A stretch of DNA of 64,000 nucleotides from Acheta domesticus (lineage: Eukaryota; Arthropoda; Insecta; Orthoptera; Gryllidae), in assembly GCA_031308135.1 (NCBI GenBank), contig JAHLJT010008446.1, forward strand, positions 162,003,532 through 162,067,531. Reading direction: 5' to 3'. The translations under genes were made by a program, and so were the position numbers. The notes beneath the pieces were generated by a model. The model was not told the DNA's origin. It saw only the letters and a list, made by a program, of their open reading frames with translations, and made no database searches. Shown here one piece after another: positions 11,368 through 22,560 of this stretch; the first letter of the stretch is position 1; each line of letters begins with the position of its first letter.

Positions 11368-11954
11368 GATAACCGACAAGCGTCTCGCCCACAACATGGA
11401 GACACACCTTTTGTTTATAGATCTGCATGAGGCCTATCGGCCCTGTTGCATGTCTAGACTATGGATGGCAATGGAAAAAAATGTAAATATGCAATTGATT
11501 AAAGCCATTAAAGATTTTCACAGTGGTAATACGAGCCAAATAAAAGTAGGAAGAAAAGTTTCAACACCTTTTCCAGTAAATAAAGGTTTACGACAGGATG
11601 CTGAGTAGCCCCAACTTTGTTTGAAAAATATTGGAACGAAGCCCTTAGAAGATGGAGGAAGAAATGTAGTAATATGGGTATTACATTTGTGGCTATGTTA
11701 TTCTCTCTACACTTCGCAGATTCGCTGTCGGCGTTCGCTTAAGATAAAGACGATACCTTATACAAGCTGCGGAAATTATACGGAGAGTACTCGGAATGGA
11801 GATTAGAAATAAACCTGAACAAGACTGAATACATGGGTGTAGGACGAAGTGCTAAATATCTGAAGCTGGATGATGGTTCGGAAGGAAAACCCTGTTAAAA
11901 CTCACATACCTCGGTACAGAAATAAATGAAAATAGCACTCATGATACTAAAAAC
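11368..11954 (+). pseudogene. LINE E1, piece 2 (RT palm and thumb)
   Basis: The translation resumes E1: METHLLFIDLHEAY (first catalytic Asp of the RT), then VNMQLIKAIKDF, KVSTPFPVNKGLRQ, then through stops and frame changes the FADD-like region (around 11710-11760), NLNKTEYMGVGRSAKYL and KLTYLGTEINENS. It ends at GATACTAAAAAC (11943-11954), which recurs after the RTE-like insertion. Numerous frame breaks show it is older than both elements that interrupt it. Confidence 0.65.
11943..11954 (+). repeat. Target-site duplication, left copy (right copy 15213-15224)
   Basis: GATACTAAAAAC here and GATATTAAAAAC at 15213-15224 (one mismatch) flank the RTE-like element exactly, and the flanking E1 protein is continuous across them (ENSTHDT...KNRIAKG). 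This fixes both ends of the insertion. Confidence 0.8.
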
Positions 11955-14900
11955 GGGGGTCAAAGCTGACTAAGGTTTTGGTGGAATAGGCCGAAGCCCA
12001 TAGACCTATACCATTAAATGCCAAAAACGCCTCCCTGTAATGGGGTACCCTGACCGAAGAGCATAAGAGAAGAGCAGTCAAGAGTGGGGTATAGTCAGCA
12101 AGTCCAGTCTCTCTCCTCCTCGTGGTGGCTCCTGGATACTCTCGGTGACATCGTCACTAGAGTAACTAATGAGAGATGGGCAAGGGTGAGTTTCCGGCGC
12201 CTAAAAACGGGAACTCTGGGCTAAGGGAAGGAAAACCCTGACAGAAAACCAAGGGCGGAAGGAGCTCTCCAGGCATAGCCATCTTTCTAGGGGAGAAAAC
12301 CCCGAAATAAAACACCTGCTGCCTTGCAGATAGGCGTTGGATCGCCAAAGGCTAGAGGAAGAAATCCTTGAACACAAATCACCTGGTCCTCCAGGTTGGG
12401 GGTTATGCTATAGGCTGGATACCTGTACATGTAAAAAAATCTTTCTCACAAGTCTCACACCGAGCCTCGGAATAAGACTGGACAAGTACGACGACCAGGC
12501 AAGAATAAGGACAAGAAAAAAGGATTAACGGATATACTAAATGTGGCCACATGGAATGTCCAAGGACTAGGACCAAATGAGACAGAACTAAATAGATTCC
12601 TCAAAGAATATAATATCAATATAGCTGTGATCACAGAAACTAAAAAAAGCTCAAAGGCACTAAAGAACTTGAAGACTATATCATGTTTTACAGTGGAGTT
12701 TCACAAACAAAAAGAGCAAGCTGTGGAGTAGCTGTACTTATAGATAGAAAATGGAAGAATAAAGTTAGGGAATACACATTTGTAAATGAAAGATTGCTAA
12801 CAATAAGATTGAAATTCGATAGAGGATATTTGACAATCGTCGGAACTTATGCACCTGAAGAAGGAAAAAAAAAAGAAGAAACAAATGTATTCTATGAACA
12901 ACTCCAGAAGCATATTAATAAATCAACTAATGACCATATAATCTTAGCAGGAGATTTTAATGCTCGAGTTGGAAAAGTACCCATTCCTAATTTAATAGGA
13001 ATTAAGAAACATATTCATAAATTTACATGGAATGCAAGAGGATATCGTTCATTGATTGATTACATAATAATAAACAAAAAATTGGCCTCGAGAATAATTG
13101 ATACACAAGTATTCAGAGGTAAAAATGTAAACACAGACCACCACCTTGTAAAATCAAAAATTCAACTCTGGCCCAGATGGAGAAAACAAACGAATAAAAA
13201 TTTAGAGAAAACGAAATTAGATAAAAGATTCAAGGTGCACTTGCTACAAGAAGAGAGTATAAGGAATTTATATCAGTACAGATTGACACAATTGCTCAAA
13301 AAAATACCCACTAGCCAAAACATAAACGAAGAGTGGATAAGTATAAAGAATGCCATCAATCGAATAGCTAAGGAAGTGCTAGGTGAAAAACAAAAAATTT
13401 ATAAAAAAAGATGTTTGAAAATTTGGAACGAAGAGATACAAAAAGCCATTAAAGACAAAGAGAAAGCTTACAACGAATATTTACAAAAGAATTCAATAGA
13501 AGCTAAAGAACAATACCACAAAATCAGGAATGAAACAAAAGCAATTGTAAGAAAAGCACATAGGACATCATGGGATATGTTCATAAACAGAGTCGAACAT
13601 GATGTCCATGGGAGGCAAGAAATAGCATTCAAACTAATGAAACACCTAAACCGAGAAGAGAGAGATACTGTAAACCTTAATATAATACCAATATCGGACT
13701 GGATAAAACATTATAAAGAATTGTGGTACAATCCAGAAATTGCAGAAATTGCTGATAAGGTGCAGTTGCTAGGGGTAGATTATATAGAATTGATAGAATT
13801 AAAGAGAGCCCTTAAAAAAATGAAAAATAGAAAATCTCCAGGTTTAGAAGGAATAAATTCTGAAATGTTAAAATATGGAGGTATGCTTTTAGAATTTAGA
13901 ATGCTTCATCTTTTCAACATATGCTGGGAGAATTATGAAATACCAGATGAATGGAAAATAGCAAAGATTTCGATATTTAAGAAAGGAGAAAGAGGAAATA
14001 CATCCAACTATAGAGGTATCAGTATTCTTAATTCGGCCTACAAGCTGTACAGTAAAATAGACAACGAAAGGCTTCGAAATATCTCTGATTCAATTTTAGC
14101 AGAAGAACAAGCAGGCTTCCGCAAGGGAAGATCATGCACAGACGATGTTTTTACTTTAAAACAGATAATACAAAAGAGGAGAGAATTTAATTTAGAGACA
14201 CACCTAGCCTTTGTAGACTTTGAGAAAGCATTTGATAGAATCCAAAGAGAGAAGCTATGGCAAATATTGGAAAAAAGAGGATTTCCTAAACATTTGATCC
14301 AGGTCTCAAAAAGTCTGTATAATAACACCAGGATCAGAATTAATGCTGGTAAAGTATTGACTTCTGAAATACAGACGAATCAAGGAGTAAAACAAGGATG
14401 TAGTATGTCACGAACTCTATTCAACATCTATATAGACGATATGATTAGAGAATGGAAAAGAGACCGAACACCACCAGGAATTAAAATCGCCCCAAATATA
14501 TATATTAACACCCTGCTTTTTGCTGATGATCAAGTAATCATACAAGACAGCAAGGATAAATTACAAATGGCACTACATAAGCTCAATAAACTAAGTCTAA
14601 CCTATAACCTGAAAATATCCTTAACAAAAACAAAAACAATGGCTTTTTCAGGTATTTATCCAGTAAGAACAAAAATAGTTCTAAATGACAAGCCAATAGA
14701 ACAGGTGTCTCATTTCCAGTATTTAGGTTGTGACATATCTTATGAGGAAGACCAAGATATTAAGAAAAAGATTAATATATATCAACAAATATGTGGTACA
14801 ATTAGAAGAACTCTGAAAACAAGAACACGAAAAGAAACGCAATTAAAATTTTACAAAGTCATGGCAGTCCCCACTTTATTATATGGAGCGGAATCCTGGA

Positions 14901-15212
14901 CGCTCAAGAACAAGGATCTTAAACAGCTAGAAGCCTCAGAAATGAAATTTCTTAGATCGGTTAAAGGCTGCACCAGAGAAGATAAAATCCGAAATGAAGC
15001 AGTCAGGAACGAACTAGGGATGCAATCAATAACCGAAATGGCGATCCACCATAAAGAAAAATGGAGAGAGCATGTCCTTCGTATGCCACCAGAAAGAATT
15101 CCAAAACAAGCAATGGAATATAAACCATATGGCAAAAGAAGTGTGGGAAGACCGAGGAAGAGATGGTGAGACCGGAACAGGCCTCAGGCCTAATCCTGGC
15201 TAGACAGAAGAA
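11955..15212 (+). mobile_element. RTE-like LINE, full length (3258 bp), inserted in E1
   Basis: Bounded by the 12-bp duplication, it begins GGGGGTCAAAGCTGAC, has a leader of about 480 bp with many stops, one long endonuclease-RT ORF, and a 3' UTR of only about 43 bp ending AGACAGAAGAA with no poly(A). A single ORF, 3.2-3.3 kb length and a very short 3' end fit the RTE clade, although the RT sequence (GVKQGCSMS, FADDQ) is not the commonest RTE form and clade assignment needs a tree. Confidence 0.75.
12435..15169 (+). pseudogene. Endonuclease-reverse transcriptase of the RTE-like element, frameshifted
   Basis: An open frame from 12435 leads into VATWNVQGLG (12543), the start of the AP endonuclease, followed by VITETKK. 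A frameshift near 12670 moves to the frame that continues as CGVAVLIDRKWK, ILAGDFNARVG and TDHHLVKSKI. Between PNLIG and IHKFTW (about 12995-13015) a stretch that in related proteins holds about 25-30 residues is missing in frame. The RT follows: KMKNRKSPGLEGIN, NYRGISILNSAYKLYSK, EEQAGFRKGRSC, FVDFEKAFD, NQGVKQGCSMS and LLFADDQVII (about 14517), then the thumb and the C-terminal RRSVGRPRKRW-like end, here GKRSVGRPRKRW. All RT aspartates are kept; the endonuclease is probably dead. Confidence 0.8.
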
Positions 15213-15224
15213 GATATTAAAAAC

Positions 15225-15367
15225 AGAATTGCAAAAGGCAGAATGGCTATGACAATTACATCCAAGAATACGAAAGATAAATTAAGTAAGAGTGTAAAGG
15301 GAAAATTGTGTAAGACTGTTGTAGAGAATACTGCCCTTTATGGTTCTGAGGTATGGGAAGTAATATC
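15225..15367 (+). pseudogene. LINE E1, piece 3 (C-terminal)
   Basis: KNRIAKGRMAM, then KSVKGKLCKTVVENTALYG and SEVWEVI continue the E1 protein immediately after the right target duplication. It ends at 15368 where a GTGGTGCTAC-family element begins, so the extreme C-terminus is lost. Confidence 0.65.
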
Positions 15368-15369
15368 TA

Positions 15370-16452
15370 GTGGTGATACCAAAGCACATACTTTCTCGCA
15401 CTGCTTCTACATGGTCCTAAATGCAATTACACTACTACATAAACCAGCAAAAGTGTTTTCTACCAGCAAATTCTTTCCCGTTTCGCGACCCGAACATATC
15501 ACTACTCAGAGCCAACGTGCCGGCACTCATATCACTACGACAACCAAGTGCCGTATGGGTCGAACTCGGGTAGAGACATAAAAAGGGACATGCCAAATTA
15601 ATGTAAAAATAATTTGAGACATGGTACAAAAAAATTCCAGCAAAGATATATTCTTTTGCTTTCTCATTGAAATTCAAATTCAACTTGTGACGCTACCAAA
15701 GCACATTGCATTGTTTCTAAATACCCCGCAATATTATAATTCTACATAAAACAGCAAAAGTGTTTTCAACCAGCAAATTTGTTCCGTTCCGAGATCCGAA
15801 ATCAGGTCTTCAAAGTTAACGCACCTTAAGGGAAGAACCTAGCCATTACATGGTAAATGCATGATAGAAAAACAATTGATATGATGGTACATACGCTTTA
15901 CAAATCCAAGATGAAATATAAAATATCGTTAAAAAGTTGAAAATTCGAAAATTACATACAGTCACTTCCAGTTCATTTATCGCAATTATATTTGTGATTC
16001 GAATGGCTTCACATGGTTTTCAATAAATTTATAGGATTCTCAATTATTTCCTGCGACAACAGAATTTGACAAATAATATTCCCCGACCAGGATTTGAACC
16101 AGCGAAGCTTTCCTCGGAAGAGTTCAGTCGACGCTCGCTATTTAGCGACTGCGACCCCCATGGGTCGCAGTTGCTAAATAGCGAGCGTTATATTATATGC
16201 CATGCATAGCCATGGGGCTATGCATGGCATATAATAGTAATAAGTGTATGGTGGTTTCATTTATAGCATTAGGAAGCCGAAAATCCATAGAATGTGAAAA
16301 ATGTCCTTTGAGCGCCCAAAGAAGATATTTGGGAAGATAATCATTCACAACAGAAAAACTAGTTCAAACTAGAGACTATCAAACATTAGTTTCGCTAAAT
16401 TTTCTCGCAGAAATTATTCTGCGAGAAAGTCTGCGCCATTCTCTAACACCAC
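15370..16452. mobile_element. GTGGTGCTAC-family element, 1083 bp, flanked by TA
   Basis: The left end is GTGGTGATACCAAAGC (15370), preceded by TA. The right end reads ...CTCTAACACCAC (16447-16452), followed by TA. The two termini are imperfect inverted repeats of about 32 bp, both including ACTTTCTCGCA. The flanking TA on both sides fits a TA target duplication. Inside there is a diverged direct repeat (15376-15500 and about 15690-15810), two tandem hairpins (16131-16236), a small hairpin (about 16398-16425, TTTCTCGCAGAA arms) and a B-box-like GGTTCAAATCC on the reverse strand near 16090-16100. No transposase. Confidence 0.6.
16131..16236. repeat. Two adjacent near-perfect hairpins with CCATGG cores
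   Basis: Hairpin 1: arms 16131-16157 and 16162-16188 (27 bp, one mismatch), 4-base loop. Hairpin 2: arms 16191-16211 and 16216-16236 (21 bp, perfect), 4-base loop. They are separated by 2 bases and both have a CCATGG-containing turn. They lie inside the element 15370-16452. The first arm overlaps the head of a tRNA-like sequence on the reverse strand (16157 down to 16080). Confidence 0.85.
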
Positions 16453-16454
16453 TA

Positions 16455-17275
16455 GTTTATTTATTTATTTGCCGTCCCCTATTACACATATGAAGAAAAT
16501 TTAATGAAAAAATGGGAATAGTTTTTGAGAATTTTTTCCCCAAATTTCAAGCGCAAATTACGCAAAAACTACTCGTTTTTTCAGAAAATTGTACATGGCA
16601 TTTTTTAAAGACCTGATATTGTAAAACAGGCTTTGTCTAAGGAAAAAAATCTCTATCTACATTTTGTAGTTTTAAATATATTTTTTTTAATATTTCCAAA
16701 AACTGAGTATCACCCGGAAATGGGATTAACGCCATTTTTTTCTGTCCCTTATTGCATAAGTAAAGAAAACTGAAAGAAAAATGTCGAGCAGGTTTTGAGA
16801 ATCAAAATTTTGGTAAATTTCAAACGCAATTTACGCAAAAACTATTAGTTTTTTGAAAACATTGTACATAACCTTATTTAGTGTTAATAATTTTGTACAA
16901 CCGACTTTGTCTGAGGTAAGAATATTTTCAATTTTGTAGTTTTGAAATTGTTTATTGCAATTTACGAAAAATTGGGAATATCAACGAAAATAATACCTGT
17001 ATCATTCTCTTAAACGTCCTTCGCACTATTCAGCAGCAAAATTGAATAAAAAAATTTGGAGCCATTTGTATGAAAACTTTCAAAGTTTTTCAACAGCTTC
17101 ATGTAAAGTACCTCCCAAAGTTAAAATATCGTTTTCAAATTCCAGGAGCCTCGACATCAGCCAAATCGTTTGGGGAATGTCAATTTTGAAGAAAATCGGC
17201 TGAACGGTTTAGGCGCTAGCGTTCCTGAATTTAGCCGCTCGTCCGATTTTGGTGTTACATAAATGTCTGGGTATT
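16455..17275. repeat. GTGGTGCTAC-family internal sequence with a 270-bp tandem module
   Basis: About 240 bp starting 'gtcccctattacac' (16474) repeats from 'gtcccttattgcat' (16744): each contains GCAAAAACTAC/T-like, TTGTACAT and TTTGTCTRAGG blocks in the same order. It then runs into 'aatcggctgaacggttta' and 'ggcgctagcgttc' (about 17195-17225), a signature found again near 51.9 and 56.6 kb. No ORF. Confidence 0.55.
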
Positions 17276-17427
17276 AATACTTTTTGTTTGAACGAACACA
17301 CTTTCTAAGATACGGGGTGAATGGGATCAGAGGGAAGTGACTATAATCATACTTGCAGATGGTTGAATTATACTTCCTGATATGTATAATCTGTTTGAAT
17401 TGTTTATTCGTTTAAACTTACAGGGTA

Positions 17428-17660
17428 GAAAATGGCATAAAGGCGATATTTTTACCAAAAAACTCGCTCCATCTCACTCAGCCTCAGGGTGTCGCATATT
17501 TTTGACCATTAAAGGCCAGTTGGCGTAATATTTTACAGAAGTGGAAGATGGGCCCTGTTTGTAAGGTGACCACTGTTCCCAAGGACAAGTTTCCAAGATT
17601 GCTGAGCTCTCTTGTGATAGCACTAGCAGAAAATGCTGAGAGCAACATTAACCCTCTGGG
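17428..17660 (+). pseudogene. pogo/Tigger transposase fragment 1 (end of DDE domain)
   Basis: The reading frame gives ENGIKAIFLPKNSLHLTQPQ, then GVAYF-stop-PLKASWRNILQKWK and TVPKDKFPRLLSSL. The LP-N-H-LTQP and PLK-W motifs are the conserved end of the DDE_1 domain of pogo/Tigger/Jerky proteins, and K-FP-LL belongs to the segment after it. One in-frame stop (TGA) sits at about 17497. CTTACAG just upstream (17417-17423) could be a fossil splice acceptor. The frame degenerates after 'AENAESNI'. Confidence 0.7.
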
Positions 17661-18526
17661 ACTCCTTCGATTTCGCGAAACTTCGTGCATGTATTTTTTT
17701 TATAAGATTGATTCTTCTAGATCCTTTTCCTTCTACAGTTTTAAGTGATGGTTCGTGAGGTTTCTGTTGTAGAAAGTTTTCCAGGGAAATTATCAGCCAT
17801 TATTGATGCGCAAGAGACCTAGGAACTCCACGTCAGTAGCAGTGTAACTTTCACTGAGTGCCCGTCGCTCGGTATATGTTGTTCTCTTACATCTCTGAAG
17901 AAATTGCAATGTTCAGACATGTCTAGCCGTTTGACTGAGTGTGTAAATATTAATTACCATGATTTGGAAGAAAATATTGCGCAATGGGTGGAGCCATTAC
18001 TCATCATTCGGACAATTATGTTTAGAATCTGGACAATAAGACGATAATGAATAGGAATTTCTTGAGAATAAAGAACCAGAATAAGAAATAACTCAGAATG
18101 GAAAATACTATTACGGAAAGAACTAACATGTTTGCAAGAGTTGTGCAGGAAAGAAACTTGAAACTTGTGTCAGAATTTTAGTGTTTGCGATAGTAACATT
18201 TGTGTACTCGATTTTCAGTTCTAAAGTTATGTTAGTTTTCATTAAAAGATTTGTTAATGTTCAGTTCTTTTGTATTATGAAGATAAATTCGTTAAATTAA
18301 AGGTCTGCAGAATTTTATTCAACCATTTCTTAGCACATGATATTCTTTCATTAAATAACTTATTAACATATATATCCTGATTAATGTTTTCTTTAGTCAC
18401 CATTAATCTTAAGTTTCAATGTTCTTCACTCGAAATGCAAATCAGTACTATAATATTTGAAACATGTTATAAGTCCACGGGACTCCACGTCGGTACCAGT
18501 GTGATTTACTTCCCATGTTGGCAGCT

Positions 18527-19090
18527 AAAGGTTAAGGCTGGATTCGAGAAATGTGGTATCATACCATTCAATCCAAATAAAGTAATAAGCAGGGTCCCTG
18601 GTATTGAGAATTATGAAGAACTCGCCAATGAAGAGCATGTTGATCAAGCCCTAATCCAGCTGCTGCAAGAATTGCGAGGGACTGAAGAAACGCCTATGAG
18701 ACAACGGCAATCTAGGGCTCCTATACACGCTGGAAAGAGTGTACCTTTAGAAGATTTCCCTGATTCTGTCTCGTGACGGTCCTAAAATTGATGAAAAATA
18801 ATCTGATGAATATCCTCGACAAAACTCACCAATGCCTTTCAGCAATGATAATTCCAGATTGCAATAGAACGCAGGCGACGGCACAAGCAACATTAAAGAA
18901 TCTGAGAAGTTTGTCCCTTATGAACTGTGTCCTGTTGACTTTGTCATAGTTAAATTTGACACAAATAAGCAAAACAGGAGATTCATTGGGAAAATTGTTA
19001 CCATCTCTGAATCCCTACTAACCGTGAAGTGACTTCGAAAGAGGATTGGAAAGAAAACAACTGTTTACCCAGATGAAGACGACATATTTT
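18527..19090 (+). pseudogene. pogo/Tigger transposase fragment 2 (C-terminus)
   Basis: KAGFEKCGIIPFNPNKVISRVPG matches the GF-TGI-PFNP-VL-LP motif that follows fragment 1 in this family. Farther on, after a stop, a segment with VDFVIVKFDTNKQNR-like residues and FIGKIV (about 18930-19000) resembles the family's terminal domain. About 870 bp that do not belong to the protein separate the two fragments. A short block near 17818-17850 ('actccacgtcagtagcagtg') recurs near 18480-18510 and may mark an insertion or duplication. Several stops make it dead. Confidence 0.65.
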
Positions 19091-19564
19091 AAGTTCCTCC
19101 TGTTCAAGTCGAGGGGAGAATAAAAGTGTCCAAATTTCGAAGGGGACAACACACATTATTGTTCATCATTTGTACTTACAATAAAACGTATTATTTTGCC
19201 TGTTTATTTTTGCGTAAATTTTGTAAGTTTTTATTCATAAAATAATCACAGTAGTATTTGTATTTCAGTTTCATATTTTGCAAACATTTTTTAAAAATAA
19301 ATTAAGAGGTCCTAATCACGCAACGAGCGTCTTAATGCATTAAATAATTAAAATTACATTGTGATCCTATTCACCCCGACTTTTGGACCAATAGGATGGA
19401 GACATTAAAAAATAATAATTCCATTTTAACAATTTACAGAAAATCAGAAATAGGATTCAAACTACAGACGAAGACCTATAAAATGGATTTTGTTTCATCA
19501 CTTTACCACGATTGGTTGAGGTGATACAGTTCTTTGAGCATGGAAAGTGATCCTATTCACCCCG

Positions 19565-21376
19565 TTTTACGGTCCTTTATCGAGGGTTTTCAATGTTGTA
19601 AGAATTCGATAAAATGTGGAATTGTTGTGAAAAACAAAAGAGGTTCAATATTTCAAAATCAGTAACAACAAAAATTGCCTTTCAACAGTTACCATAAGGA
19701 TTGAAGCAATTTACAGTTAACGGTGCATATCAAAAATGTCACGATAGAAATTACTCCATTATACTGTTTCAAAGTCCGATAGTGTTACCATCATACATGA
19801 AGTTGTGGATTTACTGATCTTCCTAACAGAACTAGTTTTTTATCAAGACATTAGATAGAATAACATATAGAATAACTAGACGACGAGAAAAGTCGCACCA
19901 AAATCATTCAAATAAGACCGAGAACACATGGTTTTGGACAATTGCCCTGAAACTGATGAGGATGGGAATGTCATTTGTCGATCAAAAGAGTGTGTCGAAA
20001 TCTTTCTTATGTTGACGATAGTAATTAATTCAATGTGGCACTTGAATAAGTGAAGGCACTTGAATAAGTGGCTAACAGCCTGTGAGCAGGAGACTGTTTG
20101 GGGTACCATATAATTGCTACTTACACCACGATTTAGCATGAGAGCTTTCGAAGGACCAATATGTTTGTGAGCGAACATACACGCTGCGAATTTCTGAAAT
20201 AGAAACACAATACTCTAGAAAGATTACCATCATTTAGGGAAATTCAGAAGACACAAATTAATTAAAGACGTAAAATTGAACTGAATGCCTTATAAAACTG
20301 AATTAACTGGCTAAGATTAAAATCCCTCGTAAAAGTAATTGTTCATACAGTTTGAAAAATTTCGTAGGTGTTGTTAAGATTGAAATGATTAATACATCAT
20401 AACCAAATGAAAATATACTATACACTAAAATGTGCCACAACAAATGGCAATTTGTATGGCATTGCCGAAGAGAAATTACAGTAATATGCATTGAACACAC
20501 AGACACAAATGGCAATGGGTATATGACCTGCCGAAAGAGAACAAATAATGATACATAAGAGTGGGAGATCTCCGGAAGAGCACGAACTGTACGATGGAAA
20601 GGTGGCACCTCGAGCATTCACTGTGTAGTGGAGAACATGATTTGTTAGAAACAGCGTGGCGAGCAATGCATTTATCATCGTTGTGGATTCATCCTATTCT
20701 ACACGCAATGAGGATATTATTGCGTAAATGTTATAATACATTTTGCTACTAAATTACGATGACTTTGCTGTGTATGCATGTTACACTGTATACATGCTGA
20801 AGAAATGCTTTACATATGGACCTTAGAAGTTCCATATGGACCTTAGAAGTTCCATATGGACCTTAGAAGGTAAATTGGCATGATTTATGAACTAAATGAG
20901 GAGGCAGCGGACATGCACCCGATCAGTAAGACTGCGCCCATGCAACTGACAGAATTCATTGTGGCGGTGGAGAAGCGAAGTCAAATTCGCGGTTCTTGTC
21001 ATGCTCGGCCAATGAGCGATTGACTTCGGTTCGTTGTAGTTAAAGCATTTAGTTATATTAAATTATTACTTAAACAAGATATACATAAGCATGTAACAAA
21101 TTAATAGCTTAGAATTTTGGTAAGAGTTGCAAAGCTAGTACATTAAATTAATTGTATTGCGCAACGGTTGCGAGAATTGTCACTGTTGCGGCCACACAGT
21201 GAAGATGGGGCTGCGTTTTAGGAACCCCTGAGCGGGCGACGGGTGGCACAGATTATGCAATTTGCGCAAACGACTAGCCTTGTATTTAACATGGTTAAAA
21301 CACAGAATACAATACAATTGACATTATGATTGCACAAGACCCAATTGCTGTCTTATGACAAGACGTGCATTTTTAC
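19565..21376. other. No gene recognised; one small tandem repeat
   Basis: The longest ORFs (about 110 codons on the reverse strand near 19876-20208) show no motif and cross low-complexity DNA. The patch 20880-21010 is relatively CpG-rich with a CCAAT-like box, but no gene follows. Confidence 0.4.
20813..20869 (+). repeat. 20-bp tandem repeat, three copies
   Basis: The unit CATATGGACCTTAGAAGTTC is present 2.85 times without mismatch. Perfect identity suggests recent slippage. Confidence 0.9.
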
Positions 21377-22560
21377 GTACCGTTCTGGAAACAAAAATTG
21401 ATCGCTTGTGCTTGTTCAGCTTGTGCACGGCTTGGGCAGCCCTTGTCATGACGAAACATCGCAGACGGAGCCTCACAAACCTACGCAGCCAATCTCAACA
21501 CAGGGGGGAGTGCCCTAACAAACTTACGTCGTAGAAAATGGCGGGCGTCGCTAGTTCCGATGTGAAAATATTTTCAAATAAAAATGCAAGGAATGAAACA
21601 CTTTTATGAACATTAAAGTAAATTTATTCAAATATATATGAACACATACATTTAACCACTATTAACATAATTCTTTTTTAAGAAATTACGTTGATCCGAG
21701 ATAAAATAACACTAATTTTAGACAAATTACTTTCTTATACGCATTCTAATTCCAATATTGTTGTTCATTCACAATCCACAACCTTTATCAAATGTCCAGA
21801 TCTTTTTACATAAGAAAAACTATTATAATTGCACATTTTCAAGTGTTCATATGTTTCTAAAATTTGCAAAAATTGCAAAATACTGTCTTTCTACATTCGA
21901 TAAAGGACATCTAGAGAACAGTTTCAATAAAAGACAATATAATTCAAAGATCAAGTGAATATTTTATTATTAAAGCAACAATTAAACTAGATATTAAGCA
22001 ATAAATTTGCATCTCTGGTCAAAATTGTTATTTTGCGATATTGAACTCAGGGACAATTTGGGGACACTCTTCCGCAGGTGTAGCGCACATTTCGAAATTG
22101 TTTATAAAATTGTTAATTGTTGCAAAAGTGTTAATTTGCAATTTTGAGTTCTGGGTCATCAAGGAACTCTTCCCACTTAAGAATTGCGAAAATTGGAAAT
22201 TGTTAATAAATCTACAAATTTTGCAATATTTCTTTACTCTCTCATCTCAATTGCCTTTCAACAAGTTGCGAAATTCCGCAATCCGATCGGCGCTATCACC
22301 TATCCTTAAGCAGTTGTTTATAGGAAATTAGCATCTGATGCCAATCCTCATTTGTTTTACAGACAATCCGGTAGCTCTTTGCAGACAAGTATTTGGTTCA
22401 GATCGTTTTGCTTTTCGCCTATTATATTACATTAAAGATTTCTGACTTACGGCAAAACTGTAGATATTGTTGCTAAGGAAGTATTGCTGTTTTCTAACTT
22501 TGAAAATTTCTTTTATATTCTTAATACATCGTTGAAACTTCAGTTTCCTTATTTTCATTC
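21377..22560 (+). repeat. Left arm of a 9.9-kb inverted repeat pair
   Basis: This arm matches the reverse complement of about 30020-31232. Identity is very high at 21430-22330 (including both short ORFs at 21758 and 22041, which occur mirrored at 30601 and 30274) and decays toward the inside after about 22440. It includes AAAATGGCGGGC, a CCAAT box and AT-rich DNA with no plausible protein. It is either the terminal repeat of a large element spanning 21377-31232, or one of two copies of a repeat inserted in opposite orientation. Confidence 0.8.

Larger units (their letters stand above)
17313..19564 (+). mobile_element. pogo/Tigger-like DNA transposon, decayed, 2252 bp
   Basis: Terminal inverted repeats: CGGGGTGAATGGGATCA (17313-17329) and TGATCCTATTCACCCCG (19548-19564), one mismatch. 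The left TIR is preceded by TA, as in this superfamily; the right flank is TT, so one base has changed or the end is slightly off. A second copy of the right TIR lies inside at 19362-19378. The interior holds the C-terminal half of a DDE transposase of the CENP-B/Tigger/Jerky type (next entries). The N-terminal DNA-binding domain and the upstream catalytic residues are missing, so it cannot encode an active enzyme. Confidence 0.7.

Noticed and set aside
16131..16236. Bacterial-style terminators or a microRNA precursor
   Set aside because: Perfect arms inside a transposon, no U-tract, and too symmetric for a miRNA without expression evidence.
17428..19090. Tigger-like fragments as exons of a domesticated host gene with an intron
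   Set aside because: No proper GT donor at the end of fragment 1, in-frame stops in both fragments, and transposon TIRs around them.
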